From Microbotryum silenes-acaulis (taxonomy: Eukaryota > Basidiomycota > Microbotryomycetes > Microbotryales > Microbotryaceae), in assembly GCA_003665825.1 (NCBI GenBank), contig QPFY01000016.1, positions 124,001 through 188,000 of the forward strand: 64,000 nucleotides of DNA, read 5' to 3'. Every line of letters begins with the position of its first letter. Position 1 is the first letter of the stretch. Under the pieces are notes generated by a model. That model searched no databases. It was not told where the DNA came from and was given only the letters and a program-made list of their open reading frames with translations. This document shows, piece by piece, positions 21,125 through 32,971 of the stretch. The position numbers and the translations under genes were made by a program.

Positions 21125-24100
21125 CTACTGCCCTCGCCCGCCCCTTGCTCCTCCCGCCCTCAACTTCATCCTCTCCTCCAGTACCACCCTCCTCCTTTCC
21201 ACGCTTTCCATCCTCGTCCCGTGCTTCTGCATCCTCCATCTCCCACTGCTGATCATCTCCAAAACCATCCCCGTGAAGATCTCGATCGTCCTGCCCGCCC
21301 CTTCCTGTTCGCTGAGCTTGGCCTTGAGCTTGGGGAGGCCAAAGAGCCGTTGCAGTGTCGTGTACTGGGCGTCCTCGATCGTGTCGCACCCGAGTGCGTC
21401 GCAGAGCACGCCCCTTGCCGCGATCCAGACGTTCCGCGAGTCAACGCAGTCGAAAAAGTAGTGGTCGGTGTCGTCCACCGGCGCTTTGCAGACGAGGCAC
21501 GCGGGAGAAGTGTCGTGGTTTTGTTGGTGCTGCAGCTTGCGCGTCGGGGTGAAGCGGAGAATCAGCTTGAACCAAACTTCCCTCTCCCTCGCCGTCAGTG
21601 CCTTCGAGTTGACCGCCTTCCAGAAGCTCCTGAGATCGTCCGGCTGCGGTGGTCCCTTGAGCCCGAGCGTGTTGGTAAAGGCCTTCGCGTTCAGGACCCG
21701 GCGGATGCGACGGATCGTGTAGGGTCGAGCCATGTTCAGCAGCTTGTACTGGCTCGCCTGTTGTGGAAGCACCGGGTCCGGAAGGCGCTGCTCCATTGCG
21801 AAGCGGGCCACGGGCTTGGGGAGGATCGCCTCGAGCAGTGCGCTGGTGCCGATCCGGGGAGGCACGTTGAGCCGTCCCGCCGCCACCGCCGCCGCCAAGG
21901 GCGTGTTCTTGTGTCGATCGACAGTAAACCGGTACCAGGCCGCGATTGCCAGTCGCTGTGGGAGCCCGCGTCGATCGTACTCGCTGTTGTCGCCGAGCAC
22001 ATCCGCCGGCGGCGTCCAGAGGTGAAACCCCCCACCCGCATACAACTCGCGCCGATAGAGATCCGCCACCTTCGGGTAGCCCTGGAGACGAAGGTAGTCA
22101 GGTACATGAACCGCGTCGATGGTCTGTTTCCCTCTGATGGGGGTGTGGAGGCTGCCGAGCAGGGTGGGCAGCGCGAGCAGGTTCGCGGTGGTCAAGGCGC
22201 TCGGGTTGACCTGCGCGTCGTGATGTTTCGGAACGCCCAGTGCGGCGTGCCATCGGGGATGAAGGTCGTTGGGGATGGGAGTGGATGGATGTGGCCAGAG
22301 ATCGGTGGCCAGGTCGAGGTCGGGCTGAGCTCGCTGGAGTGCCGCGCGCGCAAGTCCTTGCCAGATCGCGCCAGAACCGCCGAGAAGAACGTCCCAGATC
22401 CGTGCCGCAACCGCGTCCACGACGTCCTGCATCCTGATCACCCCCAGTCCCCCCTTGAGCTTGGCTGTGAACACGATGTCTCTGCCGTAGCTGGTCCTGC
22501 CCTTGCCCCCACGGACGAAATCGACGAGCATGTCATCGAGCTTCTTGACGACTTCGGGCGGCGGGATGTCGGCTGCAAGGAAGTGCAGGATCTTGGGGAT
22601 GGCGTACCGATTGACGTAAAAGGCACGGGTGTGGTGCGTGAGCCAGCGATGCTGGACCGCCTCCAGCGTCGCCTCGAGGCGTTCGATGAGATTCGCGTAG
22701 GCGAGTTCGGTGTCGCCGCTGGGGTCGAAGGGGAGGCCGATCCACTCGAGCGACTCGCCTGCGGCCTTGACGACGAGCGGGCGTTCCCCCGGGTCCCAGC
22801 GGCGTCCGATCGGTAGGACGACCGTCTTGTCCGTGTTGAGCCGGCCATTCGTTGCCTGCCTCCAGTCGAGCGCCAGGTCATCGAGCAAGTTGAGTGACTC
22901 CAAGCCCGCGACGGCGACGACAACGTCATCGGCAAATGCAAGTGATGTAATGGCGCGGCTCTGTGGGTACGGATAAAGGGCAGGGATTGCAAGATTCAGC
23001 GCGATGTTTCGACGGTGTAGAGCATCCAGGAACGGCTGAAACACGATGTCCCAGACCGATGACGACGCCGGGTCCCCTTGGCCGAGCCCACACGTCAGTC
23101 GCACCGGCGCCGTCAGGAACCCATTGATGATGTAGCGGGCCGAGGTCGAGTCACCCGAGTAGAGCATCCTCAGCACGCGAAGAAAGATGGCAGGAGCGCC
23201 CAGAGCGTCGAAGATGGCAAAGATCCAGTCATGCTCGACGAGGTCGTAGGCGGATGATTGGTCAAGAGACAAGAGCGCGGCCATGGGGAACTCGGTCCTG
23301 CGCGCACCAAGTTCCTCGACCAGGAGACGAAGGTGTAGCGCAGCGTCGGCCGATCGGCGGTCCTTGACGAATCCGTGCTGCTGCGGCGGGAGGAGAGCGG
23401 GCAGAATTCGGTTCAATCGGGCGACGTAGACCTTGGTAAAGATCTTGTAATCGCACTCGCGCAGGGTGATCGGCCGGTACGACGAGAGTTCGGCGCGATC
23501 GGCGTTCTTCTTGTGTCGCTTGAAGATGAGGCGCACGAGTCCCTGGCCCTGCTTGGGAGAGAGTGAACCGCGCTCAATCATCGCGTTGTAGGCCTTGGTC
23601 AGCAGCTTGGCCCACGCCTCGGGTGCGGTCTGGTAGAGTTCATAAGGCACGCCCGACGTGCCCGGCGATCGCCCCGGGTGCGTTGTCCCGATCGCGGCCA
23701 CGACCTCGTCCTCGGTGATGAGTTGCTGGAGAAGGTCGATCTGCGTTTCCGAGAGTCGGCGCAGAAAGAGCGGATCTGAGCGCGAGTCGTCGCAAGTCCG
23801 CGCCGCCCTGATCGGCGCGAGGAATTCGTCCCGAAGTCGAGCGACGCGGTCCGGGTCGCGAGGCTCGATGTGGTAGAGGCGCTGAAAATGCGCCTGCGTG
23901 TGGTCAAGAGCAATATCAATGTCATGCGTTAGCTCTCCGTTGGCCAAGCGCAGTGCTGTGATCTTGGAATCCGAGTTCCGCGCCGCGAGCTTGGAGTGGA
24001 CCGGCCGCGACAGTCGTTCCTCGGAAGCGATCTCGGGGACGTGGGCTCGGATCCGGAGTAGGCGCGCGCGCTCCTCGACCGCCCGCTTGAGTTCCTCCGA

Positions 24101-25144
24101 CGTCCTCGTCCATTCTGCCGTGTCCTCGTCCCTCCATATCGGTAACGCCTCCAGATCCTGCACCCTCCCCACCAAATACTCCATCCGTTCCGACCGCTCC
24201 CGATGCAGCCTCCTCGCCAGCTCACCACCCCTATCCCTGCACGCCTCCAGAATGACCTCGAGCTCCCCCACCGGTTCCTCCCCGCTTGCCCCTTCCAACC
24301 ATCCTTCCATCATCCGCTGAAATTCCACCGTCTTGAAGGTTGTGGTATTAATTCGATGTAGTTGGTTGGATGTGGTAGGTAGGCTGAGCTGTGGGAGAGT
24401 CGCATCAAGATCGTCTGAGAGAGCCAGCACAATCAAGACCGGTCGGTGATCGGAGAGATCCTTGGGGTAGTCGTAGATCGTCGAGGCCTGGTCGAGCCTT
24501 TTCTGGTGAGTTCGTTGTAGGAGAAAGTAATCAAGCCGGGAAAATGAGTTGGGTCGCTTGCGATTGGGGTTGGGTCGAGTGAAAGATGGGGTGATGGGGT
24601 GCTTGTAGCGGATGCAGTCCGTGTAGGCCGAGTCGAGCTTGCCTATCAGGATCGGCCAGTGGTGGCCGCGCCGACTTTGGTTCCGCCGATCGACTTCTGG
24701 GCGCGGGCAGTCGTTGAGATCTCCGCCAAGGAGTCGGAGGTGGGATTTCTGTGTTTTGTGAAATAAGAGTTTGTCAAAGAATTTTGCTCGTTGTTTTGGT
24801 TCAACGGGCGCGTAGATGTTGTTCATTTCGAAAATTTTAGTGTCGCCCCGCAGACGAAAGGAGGTGACCAGGATCCGTCCGTTGAGTGCCGAGTGGGTGC
24901 GCAAGAGCTCGGCGTCGATCAGGGGGGAGTCAGCCGGAATCAGAGTCAGACAATGTTGGTTGATGAAGAGCTTGCCCTCGTACTCGTCCTTGATGAGTTG
25001 CCAGAGGTGCGGTCTGATGAAGTGCTCTTGTACGAGAATGGCCGATGCTTTGAAAGTGGATAGGTAAGCGTAAATGTTGCGTCGTTTCTCCGGGACCCCC
25101 ATGCCCCTCCTCACGTTCCAGGTGATGATGGTGTGCTTGATCAT
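21125..25144 (-). CDS. LINE ORF2: endonuclease-reverse transcriptase
   Basis: A 1339-residue polyprotein that nicks target DNA and copies the element RNA there. The N-terminal APE-like endonuclease has [38 protein letters not shown] and the catalytic SDHRP. The central reverse transcriptase has [68 protein letters not shown] and the active-site [10 protein letters not shown]-terminal zinc-knuckle-like motif [18 protein letters not shown] follows; no RNase H motif was recognised. Its ATG at 25144 shares the A of ORF1's stop (TAATG), pointing to coupled termination-reinitiation. All key residues seen are intact. Confidence 0.93.
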   Translation of the reverse strand: MIKHTIITWNVRRGMGVPEKRRNIYAYLSTFKASAILVQEHFIRPHLWQLIKDEYEGKLFINQHCLTLIPADSPLIDAELLRTHSALNGRILVTSFRLRGDTKIFEMNNIYAPVEPKQRAKFFDKLLFHKTQKSHLRLLGGDLNDCPRPEVDRRNQSRRGHHWPILIGKLDSAYTDCIRYKHPITPSFTRPNPNRKRPNSFSRLDYFLLQRTHQKRLDQASTIYDYPKDLSDHRPVLIVLALSDDLDATLPQLSLPTTSNQLHRINTTTFKTVEFQRMMEGWLEGASGEEPVGELEVILEACRDRGGELARRLHRERSERMEYLVGRVQDLEALPIWRDEDTAEWTRTSEELKRAVEERARLLRIRAHVPEIASEERLSRPVHSKLAARNSDSKITALRLANGELTHDIDIALDHTQAHFQRLYHIEPRDPDRVARLRDEFLAPIRAARTCDDSRSDPLFLRRLSETQIDLLQQLITEDEVVAAIGTTHPGRSPGTSGVPYELYQTAPEAWAKLLTKAYNAMIERGSLSPKQGQGLVRLIFKRHKKNADRAELSSYRPITLRECDYKIFTKVYVARLNRILPALLPPQQHGFVKDRRSADAALHLRLLVEELGARRTEFPMAALLSLDQSSAYDLVEHDWIFAIFDALGAPAIFLRVLRMLYSGDSTSARYIINGFLTAPVRLTCGLGQGDPASSSVWDIVFQPFLDALHRRNIALNLAIPALYPYPQSRAITSLAFADDVVVAVAGLESLNLLDDLALDWRQATNGRLNTDKTVVLPIGRRWDPGERPLVVKAAGESLEWIGLPFDPSGDTELAYANLIERLEATLEAVQHRWLTHHTRAFYVNRYAIPKILHFLAADIPPPEVVKKLDDMLVDFVRGGKGRTSYGRDIVFTAKLKGGLGVIRMQDVVDAVAARIWDVLLGGSGAIWQGLARAALQRAQPDLDLATDLWPHPSTPIPNDLHPRWHAALGVPKHHDAQVNPSALTTANLLALPTLLGSLHTPIRGKQTIDAVHVPDYLRLQGYPKVADLYRRELYAGGGFHLWTPPADVLGDNSEYDRRGLPQRLAIAAWYRFTVDRHKNTPLAAAVAAGRLNVPPRIGTSALLEAILPKPVARFAMEQRLPDPVLPQQASQYKLLNMARPYTIRRIRRVLNAKAFTNTLGLKGPPQPDDLRSFWKAVNSKALTAREREVWFKLILRFTPTRKLQHQQNHDTSPACLVCKAPVDDTDHYFFDCVDSRNVWIAARGVLCDALGCDTIEDAQYTTLQRLFGLPKLKAKLSEQEGAGRTIEIFTGMVLEMISSGRWRMQKHGTRMESVERRRVVLEERMKLRAGGARGGRGQ

Positions 25145-27438
25145 TAATGGGTAGTTGAGGTCGAGGCGCTCTTGGCGGTGGTGACGTCCTCAAAGAGGGG
25201 GAGGGCGGGCAGGACATCGTCCTCGGGCTCGTGGTCGGACCATCTTTTCTCCTCGGCTACCCCCTTTGCTTTCCCTCGGTCCACCTTCGTCACGCCAACC
25301 GGCATCGCCGCCGCCGCCGACATCGACCTCGTCACCCTCCGCCCCTCTATTCCATCCTTGACAACGACGCGGCTCTTCCCTTTGATGATCACTCGCTTGG
25401 CGTCGGTCGGTTCGTCACTTGGGTCACTGAGGTCCGCCGCAGTCTGCGACCTCTTCATCACCTGCTTCTTGAACTTCGCAGCGGGCCCCCTGATATTGAT
25501 GGAGCGTATCTCACCGTCCTCGTCCCACGTGGCAAAGTTGTGACGCACCAAAGGGGTTTCAGCGTTGAGCCTCCTCTCGATGCTTTGGTCCCGCTCAAGT
25601 CGTGCCTGCTCAACCCAGTTAGCTCTGATCCTGTCCCACTCCTCCCCCTCGCGTAGCGACTTGGCGAGAGTTTCGGGTGACAGAGGTGGGGTTGGTTCGT
25701 GCGGCGTCGATTCGCGGGAAGCGGTGGCGGCGGTTGCTGTTGCGTCGCTGTCGTCGTCATTGTCCAGCCTGTTCGTTTCCCCTAAGTCCGTCGCTTCCGC
25801 ATTCTCCGCTTTCGTCGATCCCCCCGCCTCGTCCACATCGTCCACCTCCGTCGCCACCTCCTCTTCCTCCATCTCCGTCGCCACCTCCTCTTCCTCCATC
25901 TCCGTCGCCACCTCCCCTTCCTCCATCTCCGTCGCCACCTTGCCTTCTGTTTCGCCCCTTCCATCCGCCATCACCTCATCCTCATCAATCACCTCTCCAT
26001 CGGATCCTCTGCGGTCCTCTAAAACCGACTCGTCCTCGCTCTCAATTTTGATGACCTCCGTTTTCGCGGTCGCCTCCGATTCCATCTCCGAGTCCTCCGA
26101 GTCCTCGTCATCCGCCTTATCACCAGCGTCCTCCTCCCCCGATTCCTCCGGCCCCTGTCCGCTCTGGCCAGTTACCGCTTCCTCCTGTCCCTCCTCAACC
26201 TCGAGTCCGGCGAAGCGATTCTGTGATGCGATCCTGTTAACAACCGGCACAGGAATGGGGACCTCGGCCTCCACAATGTTGGTGTCGTTGGTGATGGTGT
26301 TCTTGTTGCTGTTGCTGTTGCCGTTGTGAGCCTCCTTTCGCTTCCTCTCCTGATCCAATCCGCAGGTTCCCACGTGACCCACAAAGTGGCACCTACCGCA
26401 AGCCGCCTCCTTCTCATAGTCATGGCGAAGGGCGGTAACCGGGATGCCTCGAGTGGGAAGGTCAATCCTCGAAGGTAGAATCTCCTTCAAGGTCGTGTTG
26501 GGGCGTTGGAATAGGGAGTCGTCATCGAAGTGTAGGAAAGCGGAGTAGTCTCCGGCAACGTGGGCGAAGGCCGAGGCGTTGTCCACGCTGATAACGCGCA
26601 GAACCTGCACAAGTTGGCACGAATGTCCCTTGCCTGACAAGTCCTGCACTAGTGATTGGAACGATTTGATGATGGCGTCCATGGAAGGCACTCCTTGAAC
26701 ACCGACGTTAATTCGAAGCTCGACCATGTTATGGTGGAACCTGTGAGATTTCGCGAAGCGGGCCTTCGCCGATCGCCAAGTGAGAGCGGGGGGCGTCGTA
26801 AGCGCGGAGTCACGTGCCTCGCCGGTGACGAACCCAACCGTAACGCGATGGTGAGCCGCCCCATTACGCAGGATTGATGAATGTTGTACGCCTAGGATCT
26901 GTGGTTGATAGGCCGCAAGGTGGTCCGGCAGAGGAACTCCAGGCTCAAAGCAGATAGGAGAGATCGGCGATAGCAGCCTCGTGACGCAGGCCACGAGATC
27001 GGTCTTGTCGGCATGAGACGCTCGCGAGGCGCTCTGGTGAGACAGAGTCACTTCAAGGGCGTAATCAAAGATGTTCTCGACAGACCGGTTCGCGTTCAAG
27101 GCCGAAAATTTCAGCGATGTGGCGGTGGCGACGGGGTAGAGTTCGGCGAAGTAGATGGCCTGGACCCAACGATCCATGCGGTTTCCGGGTACAGCACCCA
27201 TGGCTTGTAGGAGGCTGCCCAGAGCCTTGGCACGCTGTTGTTGTTGTTGCTGTTGTTCAGGTGACTGAGTCGTCATCTGACTCGCAGCGGCGGCATAGTT
27301 GGGTGCGGCGGTGGCGGGGCCCGTGACTTGCGTCTTCTTCGAGCTTATCGGGATCTGGTCGCGGGGTGGCTGGACGCTGGTGGCGGACACCGGTGGTGGC
27401 GGTGCCGGCAGTGGGGACCCAGGGTCTCCTGTAGACAT
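25144..27438 (-). CDS. LINE ORF1: RNA-binding gag-like protein
   Basis: A 764-residue protein expected to coat the element RNA. It starts [20 protein letters not shown], has a Gln run (about residues 61-67), a globular first half, and one zinc-knuckle-like motif [13 protein letters not shown] (CX2CX4HX3C, one residue shorter than the usual CX2CX4HX4C). The middle is extremely acidic, with a tandem EVATEMEEE unit repeated about four times near residues 525-560. The C-terminal part is basic ([23 protein letters not shown]). Its TAA stop overlaps the ORF2 start. Assignment rests on position and zinc knuckle rather than global similarity. Confidence 0.85.
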   Translation of the reverse strand: MSTGDPGSPLPAPPPPVSATSVQPPRDQIPISSKKTQVTGPATAAPNYAAAASQMTTQSPEQQQQQQQRAKALGSLLQAMGAVPGNRMDRWVQAIYFAELYPVATATSLKFSALNANRSVENIFDYALEVTLSHQSASRASHADKTDLVACVTRLLSPISPICFEPGVPLPDHLAAYQPQILGVQHSSILRNGAAHHRVTVGFVTGEARDSALTTPPALTWRSAKARFAKSHRFHHNMVELRINVGVQGVPSMDAIIKSFQSLVQDLSGKGHSCQLVQVLRVISVDNASAFAHVAGDYSAFLHFDDDSLFQRPNTTLKEILPSRIDLPTRGIPVTALRHDYEKEAACGRCHFVGHVGTCGLDQERKRKEAHNGNSNSNKNTITNDTNIVEAEVPIPVPVVNRIASQNRFAGLEVEEGQEEAVTGQSGQGPEESGEEDAGDKADDEDSEDSEMESEATAKTEVIKIESEDESVLEDRRGSDGEVIDEDEVMADGRGETEGKVATEMEEGEVATEMEEEEVATEMEEEEVATEVDDVDEAGGSTKAENAEATDLGETNRLDNDDDSDATATAATASRESTPHEPTPPLSPETLAKSLREGEEWDRIRANWVEQARLERDQSIERRLNAETPLVRHNFATWDEDGEIRSINIRGPAAKFKKQVMKRSQTAADLSDPSDEPTDAKRVIIKGKSRVVVKDGIEGRRVTRSMSAAAAMPVGVTKVDRGKAKGVAEEKRWSDHEPEDDVLPALPLFEDVTTAKSASTSTTH

Positions 27439-27495
27439 CTTTTCGGTGTATCACTTGTTAACTCGAGTATCGAAGACTGCGGTAGGGCGATTTCG

Positions 27496-27558
27496 AAGTG
27501 AAGTGAAGTGAAGTGAAGTGAAGTGTAGTGAAGTGAAGTGAAGTGAAGTGAAGTGAAG
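27496..27558. repeat. GAAGT pentanucleotide microsatellite
   Basis: About twelve tandem GAAGT units with one GTAGT variant. It lies exactly between the A tail of LINE family 2 (27559-27570) and the 5' leader of the full-length family 1 element, so it belongs to the junction of the two elements or to the former target site. Confidence 0.9.
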
Positions 27559-30500
27559 CGTTTTTTTTTTTGTATGAAACTCATCGCTAATTTGCAAGAC
27601 GAGAAAACCCCCTACGGAACTAAAGGAGATGCTGCCCAGTATGCACGATGATGACCACAACCGCCGCTCGATGCGTTGTAACTAGCAGAACAGACCAACC
27701 CGATACATCCGAGTTCAAGTCCCCCCCACCCACGGTTGCTCCCTCCCAGAGACGAATGAAAGGAAGATTGAAGATAATACACAAGGAATCGGGAAACGAT
27801 GGAGGAATTGTTGGTGGTGGTACATGTGTTGTACAGGCGAATCCGATTATAGTTGTACAGTTGAACCTTCTTCGATCTTTTGACTTCAGACCCCCCCTGA
27901 GACCGCCCTACTCCTTGAAGCCCCTTAATTCTTTGACACGCGTCGAACAAGGCCTCCGATGGCACAAACATCCCGCTCAATCCGAATGATTCACGTGGTC
28001 CAAAGGGGGGATGTAACCCCCTGCGACCGCAGCAATCACCTACCCCTTGTACCCAACTGCGCTGGATCTGCACCGCGGATTCCAAACCCCTTTTCGGTTA
28101 CCAAAGTCGGCCCCCCCCTCGCGACCGCACGACCCCAGATCACCCCCATTTCAATGACTGCAACTGCGAAACAGGCCTACTTCGCACAAAAACACACAAT
28201 CCAGAGATTTCCGGGGAAAGTCACGGAGCATGTGACAGTCCATTGGACACGCCTCGGTCTGCAGCGCGGGCGGGTGGCCGACAACACCGGCGCGCGGCTG
28301 GAGACCAGAGGCGGGGTATACCTTCCGCAGGGGCCTCGCTTCCCTGCGGCGTACTCCCAATCTCGGAACGCACACTCGAGTCCCGTTGTACGTGCAGGTG
28401 GTTCCCAATCACCGCAGATACTGGGGAAAGAAGGAGCATGAGGCCCACGACGGTGATGTCATTGTGTGGGACCTCGCTCGAGTGTGGATGTGTATGGCGG
28501 TTCGGTACCCGAGTCACCCGCCGCGCGGCCGCGACTCCGAGCGAGCAGCAAAGCAAGGAGAGGCGAGCCACGCAGGCAGTTTGTGCCGGCCTTGAACAGG
28601 AGATCACGGAGTCGCTCGACCGAAAGAGAAGACAGACCCGGCCCTTGAGAGGAGTGGAAAACTCACGGCGTAGTCCAGGAGAGGGCCAAGGGGATCCGCT
28701 TTCGCTGTGTGTCATCGTGATGTGGCAGAAGCTCGAACCAAGGGCGACAATGCCCGCCGGCGCAAAGAACCCGAGGCTCCTGGGGAGTACGGAAGCCTAT
28801 GAGGAGGAATGGCAAAAAGAGCGAGAGAAAACAGGTTCAGTATTCTGGCGTGTTTGGGAGACATTTTGGAGATTGAGAAAGAGGGAAAGGGGACTTGTGA
28901 TTTTTATTTGGTTTTTGGTTTGTGGTTCTTGGCTGGGTAGGGAGGAGCGCCGTCTACTTCATCGTGCCAATCTGAGCTCCAACCTCTCCTTCAGTCCCGC
29001 CATCTCCTTGTCCATGCTCGACATCGCTCTGGCGTGGCGATGGAGATCCCAGCGTCGGTTGCTGAGAGTGTCGAGCGCCAGCGCAATGAAGGCGCGGATT
29101 GGGCGCTTTTTCGACGTCGGAAGGCGAGCGCGCAGTCGAGGGAGGCCGTGCTCGATCTGAAGTGCCGTGTAGTCGAGGTCGAGGATCGACACGACCCCCA
29201 GCGCGTCGCAGAGAATGGACCTAGCTGCTTGCCAAAATTGAGAAGAGTCAGGGCAATCATGCCAAAAGTGAGTAAAGTCATCCTCCACCCCTGCCAGGCT
29301 GCATGCCTGCACAAGGCAGCAGGCTGAGTCGCCATGCCGCTGCACAAACTGGCGCTTCCGCGTTGGCGTGAAGTGGTACGCCAGCTTGAAGTGCACCTCG
29401 CGCTCGCGGGCCGTGGCGGGCCCGGTGTGGAACCACACCCAGAAGAGTCGCCTTTCTTTGGGTGTGGCGAGTGATCCAGGGCGTTGTGTGTGGTCGAAAC
29501 GTCGATGGTTGATGACGCGTCGAAGTCGCGCAATGGTGTAAGGTCTGTCCAAGTTCAACATTCTCCACTGATCAGCACACAAGGGGCCGGAGGGGAGGGG
29601 AAGTTTTTGATCAGGCATGCCGACCGGAGTCGCTCTGGGCAAGATGTGCTCGAGGGGACCGCCGGGCCGGACTCCAGGTGCTCCAACAACACGAATGACG
29701 GGTGGTCGACGTGCGAGGACGGGAACAGGAGGCGGAAGCGGCGGGATGAAGCGATCGCCTGCGACCTGGATCCACGCCTGGACTTGATCGCGCTTCCATT
29801 GCCAAAGGTTGGACAGCTCCGAGCCGTCGCCTTGGGGATGCTTCTCAGGGGTCCAGGGCACCGTTGGAGCTGCGGGGTATTGGGCTCGCGCATAGATGTC
29901 AGCGATGGTGCGTTCGAAACTGAAAAGCTTCGCCAAACGCTTATCCTGCTCCGAGAACGCCCGCGAGTCATGCAGACCAGGTTGGAGGGGAGAAAGAGAA
30001 AGAAAATTGGAGACCGAAAGTTTGGCAGGATCGACGACGGCAGGGTAGCGTTCAGCGACCGAGAGCACCGCTCGCCAGCGGGGATGTAGCTCCCGGGGTG
30101 CGTCGGCGTTCCTCCACGTCCACAGATCCGTAGCAAAGTCAAAGGTCGGAAGCGCTCGCCGGATGGAACTCCGAGCCAGATCGCTCCAAATCGCAGTTGA
30201 CCCGCCGGCCAGCACGTCCCAAATCCGTACCGAGACTGAATCCACCACATCTTGGATGCTCACGACGCTGAGACCACCTCGCGCCCGTGTCGTGAAGACG
30301 ACCGATTGCTTGTAGTCGCTGCGCCGCGGTCCTCCCTTCACAAAGTCGGCAAGCTTGCGCTCGATCGCCTTGATCACGTCGGATGGCGGTACGTCGGCGG
30401 AGAGAGAGTGCAGCACCTTGGAGATGCCGTAGCGGTTGAGATAGAAAGCCCGGGTATGATGCGTCATCCATCGGTCGCGCACCGAGAGAATCACTCGATC

Positions 30501-31974
30501 GACCCTTCGCTCAAGATCATGGAATCCCAGCCTGTTGTTGCCGTCAGGCGCAAACTGGAGACCGATCCAGGGAAGAGACTCGTCCGGTGCCACGAACGAC
30601 AGTTTGGACAAGTCCGCGCGATCCCACAACGTCGCGCCCAATGGCATCACCACGGTTTTGTCGGTGTTTAGACGGCCGTTCGTCGCGAGTCGCCAATCCC
30701 GAGCTAACGCCTCGAGCGAAGCAATAGCTTCCGGTCCAGCGACAGCGACGACGGCGTCATCCGCGAACGCCAAATTGGTGATGCATCGAGTCTGCGGACG
30801 AGGAGCCAGCTCCGGAAGAGTGATAGTCAGCGCAATGTTGCGTCGACTGAGAGAATCAAGGAAGGGTTGGAATACCACATCCCAGACAGAAGAAGAGAGA
30901 GGATCGCCCTGGCCAAGACCGCACAGGAGTCGCACCGTCTCGGTAAGGAAACCGTTGACAATGTACCGCGCTGTGGACGTCTCGCCGTTGTAGAGCATCC
31001 GCAAGACGCGCTGGAAAGATTCCGGCGCGCCGAGAGCCTCAAACACCGCAAAGACCCAATCGTGCTCGACCATGTCGTAAGCCGAGCTCTGATCCAGGGA
31101 GAGGAGCGCTGCTGTCGGGAACTCTGCCCCACGACCCCTAATCTCGTCGATCAGGAGCCTCAGATGCAAAGCCGCGTCCGCTGGTCTTCGCCCCTTGACG
31201 AACCCATGCTGTCCGGCCGGAAGAACATCGGGGAGGATCCGGTTCAGACGAGCCACGTAGACCTTGGTGAAGATCTTGTAGTCGCATTCCCGCAAGGTGA
31301 TCGGACGATACGATTTGAGGTCGCACCGCGCTGCACCAGGTTTGTTGTGTTTGAACAAGAGGCGCACATTCGCCTGGCTCTGTTGTGGAGTAAGGGAGCC
31401 TCGAGTAATCAGCTCGTTGTAGGCTCGAGTCAAGAGAGGGGCCCAAAGCAAGGGGCAGGCTCGATACATCTCATAGGGGACCCCTGAAGGACCCAGAGAT
31501 CGACCTTCGTGCGTGGTTCGAATCGCTGCGAGCACCTCGGCCTCGCTGATGGGCTCGGCAAGAATGTCGACGTGCGAATTCGAGAAGCGCCGAAGGAAGC
31601 GAGCGTCGGAAAGCGGGTCGTCACAAGGTCTTGCTGATCTGATGGGTCCCAAGAGCTCATCCCGCATCGTCACGACCTGTTCCGGATCCTTCGCTTCGAC
31701 AAGGTAGTGCTGCTGGAAATGAGAATGGGTGTGCTCGAGCGCGCGCTCAATGTCAGTGGTGAGCTCGCCATCAGCGAGCCGGATACTCTGAAACTTCACA
31801 TCCCGGGACCGAGCAGCCAGTTTGGCATGAACCGGACGACTGAGACGTTCCTCGGATGCAATCTCGGGAACGTGCGCCCTGATCCGGGACTGCCTTGCTC
31901 GCTCGTTCACAAGTTTGGTGAGAGCGTCGTGGGTGTTCGTCCAGTCGATGATGTCAAAGGGAAGCTTTTTTTTT
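27559..31974 (-). mobile_element. Second LINE family, missing its 5' part
   Basis: Reads from a sharp 5' edge at about 31974 through most of an ORF2-type frame (stop at 28959), then a long 3' UTR of about 1.4 kb, to an A tail (plus-strand T11 at 27560-27570). Its reverse transcriptase is related to but clearly different from family 1. The 3' UTR end shares short blocks with family 1 (GGGAGCAACCG, CTTGAA, TATCGG-TTGGT) in the same order. The endonuclease and ORF1 are absent. Confidence 0.85.
28959..31974 (-). pseudogene. LINE family 2 ORF2 fragment: reverse transcriptase and C-terminus
   Basis: An uninterrupted frame of about 1000 codons entered without a start ([20 protein letters not shown] at the edge). 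It aligns by eye with family 1 ORF2 from about residue 350 onward. RT motifs: [72 protein letters not shown] and the catalytic AFADDAVV. The C-terminal zinc-binding region is [20 protein letters not shown] followed by HDC, with a longer spacing than in family 1. The frame is open, but without endonuclease and start it should not make a working protein. Confidence 0.85.
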
Positions 31975-32905
31975 GTAGAACTTGTTCATCATATTGCCCC
32001 CAGTTCATGTTCCCCCTATTTGGCCTACGGAAAAACTAGATGGAAGTCGACGATGATAACACAAACCGCCCGTAAGATGCGAGAAACGGGCCGGTGTCCA
32101 CCAATCCGATACTTGGGATTCAAGTGCCCCAGCCAAGCGGTTGCTCCCCCTCAGGAGACGAATGAGAGAGAGAGAAGGAGAGAAAGAGTAATAAAACGAT
32201 TTACTAACGACAAGAGGCCCACCCCGCACCCACTTCCCAACTCGGTCGAGACAAAGACAGGAGAGCGACTGCGCAACTACCCTGACCCACGAAGCCCCAA
32301 GTCTATGCTCGGTCACAGCAAGACGCGGTGGAGGCCCCTCAAAACCTCCACCTCAGCAGTCCCTGGCCCCTCAAAGCCGACTTTCTGCCTGTGTCTGCTG
32401 ATCCCTCCCTTGACTCAGAACCCCGAAGCCAAAGAGCGCGAGCCACCGTCGAGTCAATCCCAAATCGCGAGCCGGTCCATGAGCAACGAAAGCAGACCTG
32501 TAATAGATGAAAGATGAAAGCAAGATATTTAGTATACAGTTTTGGAAGAGGAAGTGTGATGTGGTGTGTGTGTGTGTGTGTGGGATGGTGGGGGGAAATC
32601 GAACCCAGCCTCTACTGCCCTCGCCCGCCCCTTGCTCCTCCCGCCCTCAACTTCATCCTCTCCTCCAGTACCACCCTCCTCCTCTCCACGCTTTCCATCC
32701 TCGTCCCGTGCTTCTGCATCCTCCATCTCCCACTGCTGATCATCTCCAAAACCATCCCCGTGAAGATCTCGATCGTCCTGCCCGCCCCTTCCTGTTCGCT
32801 GAGCTTGGCCTTGAGCTTGGGGAGGCCAAAGAGCCGTTGCAGTGTCGTGTACTGGGCGTCCTCGATCGTGTCGCACCCGAGTGCGTCGCAGAGCACGCCC
32901 CTTGC
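31975..32905 (-). mobile_element. LINE family 1 copy, 5'-truncated, next to tRNA-Ala
   Basis: Near-identical to the full-length element from ORF2's last about 95 codons ([20 protein letters not shown], then [20 protein letters not shown]) through the 3' UTR. The TG microsatellite here is about 18 nt (32565-32581). It ends at the internal A tract (plus-strand T9, 31976-31984) and lacks the tail module of the other two copies. Its 3' end abuts the cut edge of LINE family 2; its 5' edge (about 32905) is 66 bp from the tRNA gene. Confidence 0.85.
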
Positions 32906-32971
32906 GGCGAAAGTTACTTTTTGTAGGTGTCCAGAATATCTTTTGCAAGATTGTTGGCGTCAGGTATGAGA

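Larger units (their letters stand above)
20270..27494 (-). mobile_element. Full-length non-LTR retrotransposon (LINE, family 1)
   Basis: Two long open frames on the minus strand (ORF1 27438-25144, ORF2 25144-21125) with a 3' UTR down to an A tail (T10-G-T10 on the plus strand, 20270-20290). The 5' leader is only about 55 nt, starting next to a GAAGT microsatellite. ORF organisation, APE-type endonuclease and reverse transcriptase place it among Tad/I-like fungal LINEs; the exact clade needs a tree. No frame-breaking change was seen, so the element may still be mobile. Confidence 0.88.

Noticed and set aside
21071..22816. Plus-strand open frame of 581 codons
   Set aside because: It is antisense to the end of the intact LINE ORF2 and reads as Arg/Ala-rich sequence with no domain; it exists because ORF2 codons are GC-rich.
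25565..26329. Ser-rich plus-strand frame of 254 codons
   Set aside because: Complement of the acidic region of LINE ORF1 (Asp/Glu codons read as Ser/Val on the other strand).
27496..27558. GAAGT array as a CRISPR-like or telomeric repeat
   Set aside because: Units are contiguous 5-mers without spacers, and not a telomere motif; it is a plain microsatellite.
32100..32150. tRNA-like words (CAGCCAAGCGGTT, GGGATTCAAGTGCC) in the LINE 3' UTR
   Set aside because: The A-box-like and B-box-like words are in the wrong order and no cloverleaf forms; treated as part of the conserved 3' UTR signature instead.
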